Part shown: piece by piece, positions 54,900 to 63,910 of the stretch | How positions within the stretch are numbered: position 1 is the first letter of the stretch | Layout of the letters: every line of letters starts with the position of its first letter | Assembly (NCBI RefSeq): GCF_023702065.1 | Contig: NZ_QFDM01000002.1 | Span: 857,573-921,572, forward strand | Length of the DNA: 64,000 bases | Source: Methanoculleus oceani | Lineage (GTDB): Archaea > Halobacteriota > Methanomicrobia > Methanomicrobiales > Methanoculleaceae | Direction of reading: 5' to 3' | The notes under the pieces: model-generated | Told to the model about the DNA's origin: nothing | The model's input: the letters and a program-made list of their open reading frames with translations, nothing else | Databases searched by the model: none | Translations under genes and position numbers: made by a program

Positions 54900-54966
54900 A
54901 TAAAAAGATCACCAACAAATTATATCTACCCGCGGACAGTAGTATTCTTCGAGGAAAGGTGATATC

Positions 54967-55233
54967 GTGCAAAAGGAAGAGCTGCTCCACTTACATATGC
55001 TGTTAGTCCACGTCAGAAAGTACTATGAGAGTACCACCGGAGAGGATGTTCCGACCGACCAGTACAACGCTCTCCGCATCTCACCCGTCCACATCCATAA
55101 GAATAAGGTCACCCATAAAAAGGCTATCCTTACGCTGGGCGACGAGATCGTCCACCACATCCGGGCACACCATAATCCCTACATCGAATACCACGCCGAT
55201 TTTCACTCCGAACGGATTGCAACCGAACATTAA
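54967..55233 (+). CDS. UPF0058 family protein
   Basis: 88 residues from a GTG start preceded by AAAGGTGAT. His-rich: LLHLHMLLVHVRKYYES, SPVHIHKNKVTHKKAIL and EIVHHIRAHHNPYIEYH, consistent with a small metal-binding protein. Conserved in euryarchaea, function unknown. It lies 3 bp before elp3, so they are probably cotranscribed. Confidence 0.88.
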   Translation: MQKEELLHLHMLLVHVRKYYESTTGEDVPTDQYNALRISPVHIHKNKVTHKKAILTLGDEIVHHIRAHHNPYIEYHADFHSERIATEH

Positions 55234-55236
55234 ACG

Positions 55237-56811
55237 ATGAACGATACCGACACTCTCCGGGAGATCATCTCCCGCATCCTTTCTACCGGGCCCGGTCCTG
55301 CAGACATCCAGAAGATCAAACTTGAGGTCTGCCGGAAATACTGCATCAGTATGCCCAAAAACTCCGCGATCCTCGCCGCCGCCACGCCCGAGGAGCGCGA
55401 GCGGCTCCGCCCGATCCTCCTCGTCAAACCCACGCGGACGCTCTCCGGGGTGGCACCCGTCGCGGTGATGACCTCGCCCCACCCCTGCCCCCACGGGAAG
55501 TGCCTCCCCTGCCCCGGCGGGCCGGAGCACCCCTTTGCGTCCCCCCAGAGTTACACGGGAGAGGAGCCGGCGGCGCTCCGGGCGAGAGAGCACGCGTTCG
55601 ACCCCTACAACCAGGTGCAGGCCCGCCTCGGGCAGTTCGAGGCGCTCGGGCACCACGTCGACAAGGCGGAACTGATCGTGATGGGCGGGACGATGACCGC
55701 CCGCCCGGTCGATTACCAGGAGTGGTTCGTCGGCGCCGCCGTGCAGGCGATGAACGACTACCCCCGGGCCGGGGTCCCGCCGGAGAAGCCCGATCTCGAG
55801 GCGATCTTTGCCGCGAACGAGTCGGCGAGAGTCCGGTGCATCGCGACCACGTTCGAGACGAGGCCGGACTGGTCGCGGGAGGAGCAGATCGACCGGATGC
55901 TCGCGATGGGCGTGACCAAGGTCGAACTCGGCGTCCAGCAACTGGACGACCGGATCCTCGACTACAACCGCCGGGGCCACTCGGTCGCGGACTCGGTCGC
56001 GGCGAACTGCCTCCTTCGCGACGCCGGGCTGAAGGTTGGGTTCCACGTGATGCCCAACCTCCCCGGAGCAAGCGTTGAGGACGACCGGCGGATGTTTGAG
56101 GAGCTCTTCTCCGATGAACGGTTCCGGCCGGACTTCCTGAAGATCTACCCTACCCTGGTGACGCCGGCTTCAGAAATCGAGGCCCTCTGGGAGCGGGGGG
56201 AATACCGGCCCTATACCGAGGAGGAACTGATCGACCTCATCGCCTATGGAAAGTCACTCCTCCCGGAGTACGTCCGCCTCCAGCGGATCCAGCGCGACAT
56301 CCCGGCAAAGCTGATCGTCGCGGGCTCACGGCACAGCAACTTCCGGCAACTTGCAGAGGCGCGGCTTCATTCGCAGGGACTCCGGTGCCGGTGCATCCGC
56401 TGCCGCGAGGTCGGCAGGACGGTTGCGCCGGAGGCGGCAACGATCTCGACCAGCGTCTACCGGGCGTGCGGCGGCGAGGAGCGGTTCATCCAGGCGGGCT
56501 CCGAGGACGCCCTCGTCGGGTTCGCCCGCCTCAGGTTCCCGCACCGGCCCTTCCGCGACGACCTCGCCGACGCGGCGCTCCTGCGCGAGCTCCATGTCTA
56601 CGGGAGCGTGGTCCCGATCAGCACCCCGGCGTCCGCCGACGAGTGGCAGCACCGCAGTTTCGGCAGCGAGCTCCTCTCCGCCGCCGAGGAGGAGGCCCGC
56701 GATCACGGTTATGGGCACCTCGCGGTGATGAGCGGTGTCGGGGTGCGGCCCTACTACAGGAAACAGGGATATGAACGAGTGGGGCCATATATGATCAAGA
56801 CGTTCTCATGA
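55237..56811 (+). CDS. Elp3 family tRNA U34 modification enzyme (radical SAM/acetyltransferase)
   Basis: 524 residues. Radical SAM Cys84, Cys89 and Cys92 lie in PHPCPHGKCLPCPGGPEHPF; then MGGTMTARPVDYQEWFV, TFETRPDWSREEQIDRML and GVTKVELGVQQLDDRIL. The C-terminal GNAT domain has HRSFGSELLSAAEEEARDHG and AVMSGVGVRPYYRKQGYERV. Archaeal Elp3 works alone to install the carboxymethyl group on wobble uridine. Its stop overlaps the priS start (ATGA). Confidence 0.94.
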   Translation: MNDTDTLREIISRILSTGPGPADIQKIKLEVCRKYCISMPKNSAILAAATPEERERLRPILLVKPTRTLSGVAPVAVMTSPHPCPHGKCLPCPGGPEHPFASPQSYTGEEPAALRAREHAFDPYNQVQARLGQFEALGHHVDKAELIVMGGTMTARPVDYQEWFVGAAVQAMNDYPRAGVPPEKPDLEAIFAANESARVRCIATTFETRPDWSREEQIDRMLAMGVTKVELGVQQLDDRILDYNRRGHSVADSVAANCLLRDAGLKVGFHVMPNLPGASVEDDRRMFEELFSDERFRPDFLKIYPTLVTPASEIEALWERGEYRPYTEEELIDLIAYGKSLLPEYVRLQRIQRDIPAKLIVAGSRHSNFRQLAEARLHSQGLRCRCIRCREVGRTVAPEAATISTSVYRACGGEERFIQAGSEDALVGFARLRFPHRPFRDDLADAALLRELHVYGSVVPISTPASADEWQHRSFGSELLSAAEEEARDHGYGHLAVMSGVGVRPYYRKQGYERVGPYMIKTFS

Positions 56812-57923
56812 AGCCCGCGACGCTCGAGTTTGTGAAGCAGAGGTTCACGGAGTACTACCAGAGGCAGAATCTCACCGTCCCGTCCTCCCTTGAGCAGCGC
56901 GAATGGGGTTTCGTCTTCTTCGATGCCGCGGCCGAAGTCCGGATGCGGCGGCATATGGCGTTTATGGACCCGCAGGAACTCGCCGCGTACGTGAAAAGCC
57001 TGGTCCCCGCCCACGTCTACTACTCGACGGCCTACTACCAGACGCCGTCGGCGCCGACGATGAACGATAAGCACTGGGCCGGCGCCGACCTGATCTTCGA
57101 TCTCGATGCCGACCATATCGTCCGCGGCCCCTACGCGATGATGCTTGCACGGGTAAAGGAAGAGACCGAGAAACTGCTCGGGATGCTGACCGACGAACTC
57201 GGCTTTGCCAGAAGCCACATCAAGATAGCCTTCTCCGGGGGGCGCGGCTACCACATCCACGTCACCGATATCGCCGTCCGGGGATGGGGGAGCCCGGAGC
57301 GGCGCGAGATCGTCGACTACGTCTGCGGCATCGGGCTCGACCCGGCCGTGATGCTCGCTCCGGGAGGCGCGAAAACCGGATGGCGGCGGCGCTACGCCGA
57401 TGCGCTCCGGGCTCACCTCGCAGGACTCGCGACCCTCGACCCGGCGGAGGCGACGGCCTATCTCGCGGGGCTTGAAGGTATCGGGAAACGAACGGCCGCG
57501 GAGTTCCTCGCGGACCTCGACGCCCTCCTCGAGAAGGAGCCACAGGACCTCCTGCAGAACCGGGTCGTCCGGGCGATCGCGGCCGCACCAGACTTCGAGG
57601 AGAGGATCCGGGACGCCGGAGCACGTGCTGACGAGCCGGTCACGACCGACATCAAGCGGCTGATCCGAACACCGGGGTCGCTGCACGGCGGCAGCGGGAT
57701 GCGGGTGGTCCCGCTCGATATCCGGGACTTCGCGGAGTTCGACCCGCTCGTCGATGCGGTGGTCTTCGGCGACCGGGAGGTTCGGGTGGACGTGAAGGCG
57801 AACTTCGCCACGTCCCTGCTCGGGAACACCTACACGCTCAAAGCAGGAGTCCAGAGCGTCCCCGAAGCGCTCGCGGTCTTCCTCTGCTGCCGGAACATGG
57901 CGGAGATCACCGGGGGTGCTTGA
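56808..57923 (+). CDS. priS: DNA primase small (catalytic) subunit
   Basis: 371 residues. Makes RNA/DNA primers at replication forks with PriL. Metal-binding Asp pair in DLIFDLDADHIVRGPYAMML near residue 100, the conserved KIAFSGGRGYHIHVTDIAVR and SLHGGSGMRVVPLD motifs are all intact. No PriL gene is in the window. Follows elp3 with overlap and precedes gins51 by 3 bp, an arrangement found in many euryarchaea. Confidence 0.96.
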   Translation: MKPATLEFVKQRFTEYYQRQNLTVPSSLEQREWGFVFFDAAAEVRMRRHMAFMDPQELAAYVKSLVPAHVYYSTAYYQTPSAPTMNDKHWAGADLIFDLDADHIVRGPYAMMLARVKEETEKLLGMLTDELGFARSHIKIAFSGGRGYHIHVTDIAVRGWGSPERREIVDYVCGIGLDPAVMLAPGGAKTGWRRRYADALRAHLAGLATLDPAEATAYLAGLEGIGKRTAAEFLADLDALLEKEPQDLLQNRVVRAIAAAPDFEERIRDAGARADEPVTTDIKRLIRTPGSLHGGSGMRVVPLDIRDFAEFDPLVDAVVFGDREVRVDVKANFATSLLGNTYTLKAGVQSVPEALAVFLCCRNMAEITGGA

Positions 57924-57926
57924 AGC

Positions 57927-58574
57927 ATGGCCACCGACCTCCTTGAGAAACTGCGGCAGATGCTGCTCGACATGCATCACTCGGGAAGGCTCTCGCATAT
58001 CGAGCCCGGTCTCTACGACGATGCCCGGGCATACGTCGAGAAACTCAAGGCAGACTACTACGGCCTGAAAAACCCCCTGGAGAGCCGGGCGGGGAGCCTG
58101 CTCATCGAGGAGATAGGGAGCGTCACCGAGACCGTGCAGGAGATCTTCGCGGTCCGGACCCGGCAGATCCTCGATCTCGCGTTCCAGCAGGTCGAGGGGC
58201 AGTACACCGATAAGGAAGAGACCCGGAAGATGCTCCCGGCGGAACGGGCGATGTACGGACAGATCGTCGACGCTATCGAGGGGTGCCGGGAAGCGCTCGT
58301 CCACGGGGAAGACTACCCCTTCGGCGGCGGTACGGCCGCCGCTCTCCGGATCGAAGAGACCCCGGAGGCCTCCGGGACCCCGGCAGCCGCCGCTCCCCGT
58401 CCCGTCCAATCCCCCTACGCCCTCGTGCATATCCGCTCCAACATGGAGTCGTTCATGGGAGTGGACGGCAGGACCTACGCGTTGGAACGGGGGGATATCG
58501 TCACCCTGCCGGAAAACAATGCAGATGTGCTCTGCGAGCACGACATAGCCTTAAATATTAGGCTTAACAAGTAA
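57927..58574 (+). CDS. GINS complex subunit (Gins51/Sld5-Psf1 type)
   Basis: 215 residues. Helical A domain first (about 1-130, [26 protein letters not shown]-like helices around [20 protein letters not shown]), an Ala/Pro-rich linker (about 145-160), then a small beta B domain at the C-terminus ([36 protein letters not shown]). The A-then-B order is that of Gins51. With MCM and GAN/Cdc45 it forms the replicative helicase. Adjacent to primase, which supports the assignment. Confidence 0.88.
   Translation: MATDLLEKLRQMLLDMHHSGRLSHIEPGLYDDARAYVEKLKADYYGLKNPLESRAGSLLIEEIGSVTETVQEIFAVRTRQILDLAFQQVEGQYTDKEETRKMLPAERAMYGQIVDAIEGCREALVHGEDYPFGGGTAAALRIEETPEASGTPAAAAPRPVQSPYALVHIRSNMESFMGVDGRTYALERGDIVTLPENNADVLCEHDIALNIRLNK
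58551..58560 (+). promoter_or_regulatory. probable promoter of the L44e-S27e-aIF2a-Nop10-PAC2 operon
   Basis: TTAAATATTA, 52-61 bp before the L44e ATG, lies in the last codons of gins51. It is the strongest TATA-like stretch near; a leader of about 25-30 nt with GAGG 9 bp before the ATG would follow. Confidence 0.45.
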
Positions 58575-58611
58575 TATAGGTACTCGTATCTATCGAATAG
58601 AGGCTACTATC

Positions 58612-58890
58612 ATGAAAATGCCATCAAAATTCAAGACCTACTGCCCGTTCTGCAGAAACCACCAGATTCATGAAGTCGTGAAGGTAAAGAAGGGCAAAGT
58701 GCGCCACTTCAACTGGATCGACCGCCAGAAGGGGCGCAGAAGCATGGTGGGCAACATGGGCAAATTCAGCAAGGTGCCCGGCGGCGACAAGCCGACGAAG
58801 AGGATCAACGTCAGGTACCGGTGCACGGTCTGTGGAAAGGCGCATCTCCGGCCGGGATTCCGGATCGGTAAATTTGAACTTACGGAGTGA
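58612..58890 (+). CDS. rpl44e: 50S ribosomal protein L44e
   Basis: 92 residues. Two CxxC pairs, [19 protein letters not shown] and [20 protein letters not shown], form the zinc site of L44e, located near the ribosomal E site. Very basic, as expected. First gene of a conserved archaeal translation operon; 7 bp before rps27e. Confidence 0.97.
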   Translation: MKMPSKFKTYCPFCRNHQIHEVVKVKKGKVRHFNWIDRQKGRRSMVGNMGKFSKVPGGDKPTKRINVRYRCTVCGKAHLRPGFRIGKFELTE

Positions 58891-58897
58891 GGTTATT

Positions 58898-59086
58898 ATG
58901 GTCCGGGTGAACAGAGAGAACAGGAGCACATTCCTCCGGGTAAAGTGTCCTGACTGTGAGAACGAACAGATAGTCTTTGAGAGAGCGAGTACCGTTGTGG
59001 GATGCAATGTCTGCGGGCGTATCCTTGCAGAGCCCCACGGTGGGAAAGCTGATATAAAGGCTGAGATACTGGCAGTACTTGAGTGA
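58898..59086 (+). CDS. rps27e: 30S ribosomal protein S27e
   Basis: 62 residues from the ATG at 58898 (GAGTGAGG upstream; the open frame begins earlier inside rpl44e). Zinc ribbon [20 protein letters not shown] and CNVCGR as in S27e. Normal archaeal length. Confidence 0.97.
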   Translation: MVRVNRENRSTFLRVKCPDCENEQIVFERASTVVGCNVCGRILAEPHGGKADIKAEILAVLE

Positions 59087-59092
59087 AATTCC

Positions 59093-59872
59093 ATGCATGA
59101 GAGAGAGTGGCCCGAAGAAGGAGAACTCGTCGTCTGCACGGTCGCGGATGTCAAAGACTTTGCGGCGTTCGTGACCCTGGACGAGTACGACGAGCGAAGA
59201 GGGCTTATACCGATATCCGAGATAGCACGGGGCTGGATTAAGTACATCCGGGACTACGTCAGAGAAGGACAGAAGGTTGTCTGCAAAGTCCTGAATGTGG
59301 ACCCCGATCGCGGCCACATCGACCTCTCGTTAAAAGACGTAAACGAACACCAGCGGCGCGAAAAGATTCACGAGTGGAAGAACGAGCAGAAGGCCGCCAA
59401 GTGGATCGGGTTCGCCTCCGAGGCAGCGGGAGTGGACAGGGGCATCATCGAGGAGGCCATATACCGTGAATACGGCCAGCTGTACCCGGCCTTCGAGGAT
59501 ATCGTCACCACCGGCGGCGAGGCGGCAGATCGGCTGAAACTCGACGAACAGGTCAAAAAAGCGCTCATCACCGTCGCGCACGAGAACGTAAAGGTCTCGA
59601 GAGTGACCATCACGGGGCATCTCATTCTGACGTCGTCGAGGCCCGACGGCGTCAACGTGATCCGCCGGGCGCTCCGGAGTGCGCAGCCGAAGGTCGAGGA
59701 TGTGGAGATCGACCTGATCTACGTCGGAGCCCCGAAATACCGGATAAAAGTGACCGCACCCGATTATAAGGAAGCCGAGAAGGCGATCGAGAAGGCAGCA
59801 AGCGCCGCCGTCGGCGTGGTCGAGCGGGCGGGCGGCTCCGGCAAGTTTATCCGGAAGCAGAAGGCCGGATAG
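59093..59872 (+). CDS. translation initiation factor aIF2 alpha subunit
   Basis: 259 residues. An N-terminal S1 OB domain (LVVCTVADVKDFAAFVTLDE, then GWIKYIRDYVREGQKVVCKV), a helical middle domain, and a C-terminal alpha/beta domain (VEIDLIYVGAPKYRIKVTAP). Subunit of the heterotrimer that brings initiator Met-tRNA to the small subunit. Start is the ATG at 59093, 6 bp after rps27e. Confidence 0.96.
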   Translation: MHEREWPEEGELVVCTVADVKDFAAFVTLDEYDERRGLIPISEIARGWIKYIRDYVREGQKVVCKVLNVDPDRGHIDLSLKDVNEHQRREKIHEWKNEQKAAKWIGFASEAAGVDRGIIEEAIYREYGQLYPAFEDIVTTGGEAADRLKLDEQVKKALITVAHENVKVSRVTITGHLILTSSRPDGVNVIRRALRSAQPKVEDVEIDLIYVGAPKYRIKVTAPDYKEAEKAIEKAASAAVGVVERAGGSGKFIRKQKAG

Positions 59873-59878
59873 AACCAT

Positions 59879-60046
59879 ATGAGCAATCGCATTCGCCGCT
59901 GTCCGGATGACCTGAGGTATACACTCTCCCCGGTCTGCCCGGTCTGCGGCCAGCCATCCCGGCCGGCCCACCCGGCACGCTTTTCCCCGCAGGACAGGTA
60001 CGGTAACTACAGGAGGGCCGTACGCAGATGGAACACGTCACAGTAA
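59879..60046 (+). CDS. nop10: H/ACA ribonucleoprotein subunit Nop10
   Basis: 55 residues, MSNRIRRCPDDLRYTLSPVC followed by PVCGQPSRPAHPARFSPQ and a basic end RRAVRRWNTSQ. Cys positions of the small zinc-ribbon (CPDD...CPVCG) and the helix-forming C-terminus match Nop10, a core protein of pseudouridylation complexes. It lies 6 bp after aIF2 alpha and its stop overlaps the downstream PAC2 gene by 19 bp. Confidence 0.93.
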   Translation: MSNRIRRCPDDLRYTLSPVCPVCGQPSRPAHPARFSPQDRYGNYRRAVRRWNTSQ

Positions 60047-60774
60047 CCTTTTTGCGAGACGACAACATCGACGCTCCGGTCCTGGTCGAGGGCCTGCCCG
60101 GCATCGGACATGTCGGGAAACTCGTTGCCGACCACCTGATCCATGAACTCGAAGGCGAGAAGATAGGGGAGATCTCTTCGATCCACTTTCCGCCGCAGGT
60201 GATCGTCGACGAGGAGGGCGTCACTCATCTCGTCAATAACGAGATCTACCGTTGCGAGAAGGACGGAAGAGCGGTCCTCTTTCTCGTGGGGGATTTCCAG
60301 AGCAACTCTGCCGAGGGCCACTATATCCTGGCCGAGCACTACCTCGACATTGCACAAGACCTCGGCGTCCGGCGGGTTTACGCACTCGGGGGCTACGGTG
60401 TCGGCCACCTGGTCGAGAACCCGAGGGTGCTCTCCGCCGTCAACATGGGGCATCTCCGGCCGGAGGTGGAGGCCGCAGGGGGGTCGTTTGAGAATGCCGG
60501 GAGCGACGGGATGATCGTAGGGGCCTCAGGCCTCCTGCTCGGCCTCGGCGAAGCGCGGGGTATCGAGGGGATCTGCCTGATGGGCGAGACGAGCGGCTAC
60601 ATCGTCGACCCGAAAAGCGCCGACAGCCTCCTTGCGGTCCTCTCCCGCCTGATCGGGATCGAGGTCGACCACACCTCCCTGCAGCAGCGTGCCGAGAACA
60701 TGGAGCAGATCATAGCAAAGATCCAGGAAGCCGAAGAAGCCCGGGGCCGGGAAGAACTGAGTTATATCGGATAA
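60028..60774 (+). CDS. PAC2-family protein (proteasome assembly chaperone-like)
   Basis: 248 residues. PVLVEGLPGIGHVGKLVADH at the N-terminus, VRRVYALGGYGVGHLVENPR in the middle, and SGYIVDPKSADSLLAVLSRL at the C-terminus, as in archaeal PAC2 proteins. AGGAGG at 60011-60016 supports the ATG at 60028 even though it lies inside nop10. Final gene of the L44e operon, followed by an oligo-T terminator. Paralogue of the protein at 15932; the pair could form a PbaA/PbaB-like complex. Confidence 0.9.
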   Translation: MEHVTVTFLRDDNIDAPVLVEGLPGIGHVGKLVADHLIHELEGEKIGEISSIHFPPQVIVDEEGVTHLVNNEIYRCEKDGRAVLFLVGDFQSNSAEGHYILAEHYLDIAQDLGVRRVYALGGYGVGHLVENPRVLSAVNMGHLRPEVEAAGGSFENAGSDGMIVGASGLLLGLGEARGIEGICLMGETSGYIVDPKSADSLLAVLSRLIGIEVDHTSLQQRAENMEQIIAKIQEAEEARGREELSYIG

Positions 60775-60780
60775 TTCATC

Positions 60781-60788
60781 TTTTTTTT
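60781..60788 (+). terminator. oligo-T terminator of the L44e-PAC2 operon
   Basis: Eight T residues begin 7 bp after the PAC2 stop, with no other gene before the RDD gene. Confidence 0.6.
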
Positions 60789-60919
60789 GCCGCAGGACCT
60801 TCCGGCAAACGAAGCCATTGCGGTTCCCACGATATCCTCCGGTGAACTCCCCCACCAGGGCACCCGCGAACCGGCCGATACCAACCCTTAAGACCCACCG
60901 AGGACGACAGAGGAGCAAT

Positions 60920-61372
60920 ATGGTCACCCTCTACCTCGCCAGATGGGAAACCCGCTTCTGGGCCTGGCTCATCGATATCATCCTGATCGGGCTGCCCCTC
61001 TGGGCGCTCTCCGACCGGCTGCCGCCCTCCTGGAGGTTCACGATAGACCCCGGGCTCCTCTCGATAAGCCTCTCCTCGGTCGTCCTCTTCCTCTACTGGA
61101 CGCTGCTCGAGGGATACCGGGGCCAGTCCATCGGCAAGATGGCGCTGAAGATCCGGGTCACCGGCCGCGCCGGGGAAGATATCGGGTTTGGCGCCGCCGC
61201 AATCGAGAGTTTCGGCAAAGCGTTTCTCCTGATCCCCGACTGCCTGATCGGCTGGCTCGCCATGCCGGGCTCAAAACAGCGGCTCTTCAACCGGATCTCC
61301 CGTACCATCGTGATAGAGACCCGGGAGCAGGAAGAGCCGGAAGGCGTCACCTACGTGAAGCCCGAGGAGTGA
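60920..61372 (+). CDS. RDD family membrane protein
   Basis: 150 residues. RFWAWLIDIILIGLPLWALS with the R...D pattern, then LLSISLSSVVLFLYWTLLEG and the conserved GYRGQSIGKMALKIRV, and a third segment FGKAFLLIPDCLIGWLAM. RDD proteins are small membrane proteins of mostly unknown function, some transport-related. AGAGGAG precedes the ATG at 60920. Confidence 0.88.
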   Translation: MVTLYLARWETRFWAWLIDIILIGLPLWALSDRLPPSWRFTIDPGLLSISLSSVVLFLYWTLLEGYRGQSIGKMALKIRVTGRAGEDIGFGAAAIESFGKAFLLIPDCLIGWLAMPGSKQRLFNRISRTIVIETREQEEPEGVTYVKPEE

Positions 61373-61375
61373 GGA

Positions 61376-61810
61376 TCAGTCCGTGACCACCGGGAGCCCG
61401 GCAGCCTTCCAGGCGCTCATGCCGCCTTCGATATCATAGACCTCGCGGAATCCGGCCCCCCGCATCAACTCGCGGACACCGGCGCTCCGCCCGCCCCGTA
61501 GACAGCATACGAGATAAGTTCCGTCCGGGTCGAGGCTACCAAGGTGCTCCGAGAAGTCCACCGAGTCGATGTTGATCGCACCCGGGATATGCCCGCCGGC
61601 GAACTCGTCCGGTCTCCTGACATCGATGACGACAAACCTCGGGTCTTCCCCCTTCTCTTCGATCAGGGCGGACGCCTCGGCGGGAGAGACGATGCGGATG
61701 TTCTGGTCCCCCGATGCCGGACCACCGCCGAGGCATCCGCCGACGAGCACGGCAGCGAGGGTGCTCCCGGCGACGAGCAGGAACACAAGCGGGAGATGAA
61801 GGTCGGTCAT
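61376..61810 (-). CDS. rhodanese-domain lipoprotein
   Basis: 144 residues. Signal peptide and lipobox PLVFLLVAGSTLAAVLVGGC. The rhodanese domain has FVVIDVRRPDEFAGGHIPGA and the active-site loop YLVCCLRGGRSAGVRELM with Cys, then FREVYDIEGGMSAWKAAGLP. Sulfur transfer or sulfide handling outside the membrane. Convergent with the RDD gene, 3 bp apart. Confidence 0.9.
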   Translation of the reverse strand: MTDLHLPLVFLLVAGSTLAAVLVGGCLGGGPASGDQNIRIVSPAEASALIEEKGEDPRFVVIDVRRPDEFAGGHIPGAINIDSVDFSEHLGSLDPDGTYLVCCLRGGRSAGVRELMRGAGFREVYDIEGGMSAWKAAGLPVVTD

Positions 61811-61905
61811 ACACCTATGTCATGACCGCAGAGATAAAAGGGATTTTGGTCCTCCCGACCGCTTCTGCCATCCGTCTTCACCGGCCGGTGCGCGAGCGGG
61901 GCTCC

Positions 61906-62628
61906 TCAGGAAGTATCGTCGAATTCGAGCGGCGTATCGTCGAGAGACATCACCGCACGGAGGGTATCCGGTGTATCCAGGGCTACGACCTCCCCGCCGT
62001 CCACCACTGCAACCCGTGTGCAGATTGCCTCCACTTCAGCCACATCGTGAGTCGTAAAGACGATCGTCACCCTCCGCTCGCGGTTCAGCCGCCGGAGCAG
62101 GTCCCAGATCTCCCGGCGGCCGGGCTCGTCCAGCCCCTTCGTCGGTTCGGCAAGGAAGAGGACGCCGGGATGTGCAAGAAATGCCCGGGCGATCTCAAGG
62201 TGCTGCATCATGGCGGGGGAGTAGGTCTCAACCGCGGCGTCGACATTCCCGGCAATTCCGAAGAGCCCTATGACCTCGGGGATCCTCCTTCTCCGGACCT
62301 CGTCGCCCAGGCCGTGCAACCGTGCGTGAAAGTCCAGGTTCTCCCTGCCGGTCAGCGCAGGGTCGAGCACCGACTCCCGGAGGACGAGACCCATGCTCCG
62401 CCGCAGGTCCCCGAGATTCCCGAGAATTGCAAGCGGCGAACGCTCGGCAAACCCGGAGACCGGGAAGAGCATCGTCATGAGAATGGCAATCAGGGTCTGT
62501 CTATCCTGGCCGCAGGGGCAGAGAATACCAAAGACCTCTCCGCTCTTCACGTCGAACGGGATCGGGCCGCGTGCCTGAAGCCGCTCCAGATGCCGGATCA
62601 GGTCCTCAACAGTAAAGGCAGTCGTCAT
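61906..62628 (-). CDS. degenerate ABC transporter ATP-binding protein
   Basis: 240 residues, recognisably an ABC ATPase of the DrrA type (GEVFGILCP..., LTGRENLDFHARLHGLGDEV). All ATP-binding motifs are altered. Walker A position reads GILCPCGQDRQT with the catalytic Lys replaced by Arg and two Gly lost. The signature reads YSPAMMQ instead of LSGGQ. Walker B has Ala in place of the Asp (VLFLAEPT). The H-loop His (TTHD) remains. No permease gene is adjacent. Probably a pseudo-ATPase or regulatory remnant. ATG at 62628; four codons earlier is a TTG. Confidence 0.82.
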   Translation of the reverse strand: MTTAFTVEDLIRHLERLQARGPIPFDVKSGEVFGILCPCGQDRQTLIAILMTMLFPVSGFAERSPLAILGNLGDLRRSMGLVLRESVLDPALTGRENLDFHARLHGLGDEVRRRRIPEVIGLFGIAGNVDAAVETYSPAMMQHLEIARAFLAHPGVLFLAEPTKGLDEPGRREIWDLLRRLNRERRVTIVFTTHDVAEVEAICTRVAVVDGGEVVALDTPDTLRAVMSLDDTPLEFDDTS

Positions 62629-63041
62629 GCTTCTCCGCAAAGATGCGATCGGTCGGAGCGAACCGAGCCGTTCTCAACCACCTGCTACCCCGATGTACAC
62701 CCGGTATTCCCGGATGACCATCCAACTGCGGAATATTCCTCCGGGATCAGTTATCCGGTTTCCGTTATTCGATTCGAGGAAGGAGGTATTGTTTATCATT
62801 ATTTTTTATTGTCCCTATATGAATATATCTATCTAAAAAGGATTATAAAATACGCAATTTCTGATTTCTGTTTTCTTCTATACCTCCCTTTTTCCATACA
62901 ACAGGCAAGAAGCATCGGTCTGTAGAGGGACTCGTGGCAGGTTGGGCGAAGCCGGCCGAGACCGTCCCGGCACGAAGGCCCGCCGGAGGTCATACCGATG
63001 AAACTATTTACGGGATGGACCCGTCCGGTAACATCAGGGCT
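62629..63041. other. A/T-rich intergenic region
   Basis: About 410 bp with no credible gene. The stretch 62770-62900 is far richer in A and T than the rest of the window and includes TTTATCATTATTTTTTATTG and the 12-mer AAAATACGCAAT at 62847. It may hold a strong promoter or a DNA-binding site, or be imported DNA. Confidence 0.5.
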
Positions 63042-63749
63042 ATGGAGACCGAGCTATCCACGATCGCAATTCTGCCGCTCCCCTTCAGCCCGGAGCATAT
63101 CCTCATCGCGCTGGCAGTCCTCATACCGGCTCTGGTCATATTCAACCTGCTCCTCGTCGCCGAGGGGGCCTTTGAATCGATCGGGCTCCGGTTCTACCAG
63201 GCGGTGCTGGTGACCGCGGGAGCGCTGCTCGGCAGCCTGATCGACATCCCGGTAATCCCTGTCGGGGACGCGATCATCGCGGTCAACGTCGGCGGCGCCG
63301 TCATCCCCCTCTTCGTGACCCTCGGGGTGGTCGCAGGAGGCCGGGTCTCGGGCTACAAGACCCTCGTCGCCGTCGGTGCCGTATCGCTCGTCGCCTACGC
63401 CTTCGCAACGCCTGTCCCGGGTCTCGGGATCACCATGCCGTTCTACATCGCACCCCTCGCCGGGGCTGCCGCAGGACTCCTCCTCGCCCGCGGCTGCCGC
63501 ACCGCCCCGGGGCTCGCCTACGCCGGGGGAACCATGGGCACCCTGCTCGGCGCCGACATCCTCAACCTCGCAAACCCCGACGTGCTCGCGGCGCTTGCCG
63601 GAAGCGGGTCGACCGTCCTCTCCATCGGGGGTGCGGGGATATTCGACGGCATCTTCGTCACCGGCGTGCTGTCGGTCCTGCTCGCGGCGTATGCGGGGAG
63701 GAGTCTCCGGGAGAAGGGGGGAGTTTGTTCGCAGGAGAAAACGGAGTGA
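63042..63749 (+). CDS. DUF1614 family membrane protein
   Basis: 235 residues, about seven membrane helices. IALAVLIPALVIFNLLLVAE opens the hydrophobic core; GDAIIAVNVGGAVIPLFVTL and LLGADILNLANPDVLAALAG with SIGGAGIFDGIFVTGVLSVL are the conserved blocks of DUF1614, of unknown function. The start could also be the ATG at 63015. Followed by a T-run (63795-63801) that could terminate it. Confidence 0.82.
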   Translation: METELSTIAILPLPFSPEHILIALAVLIPALVIFNLLLVAEGAFESIGLRFYQAVLVTAGALLGSLIDIPVIPVGDAIIAVNVGGAVIPLFVTLGVVAGGRVSGYKTLVAVGAVSLVAYAFATPVPGLGITMPFYIAPLAGAAAGLLLARGCRTAPGLAYAGGTMGTLLGADILNLANPDVLAALAGSGSTVLSIGGAGIFDGIFVTGVLSVLLAAYAGRSLREKGGVCSQEKTE

Positions 63750-63910
63750 GGGGGACGAACTCCGGGATGCAGAGTGAACTCACCAAAAATACCGTTTTTT
63801 TAAACAAGGTGCGTTGCGCAAAAAACCTAGTGCGCACGAGGTCTCAAAGATTGTAAGCACCCAAACTTGAAACGAGGAAAAAACCCGGTGCAGTGGACCG
63901 TGGTGACTGC

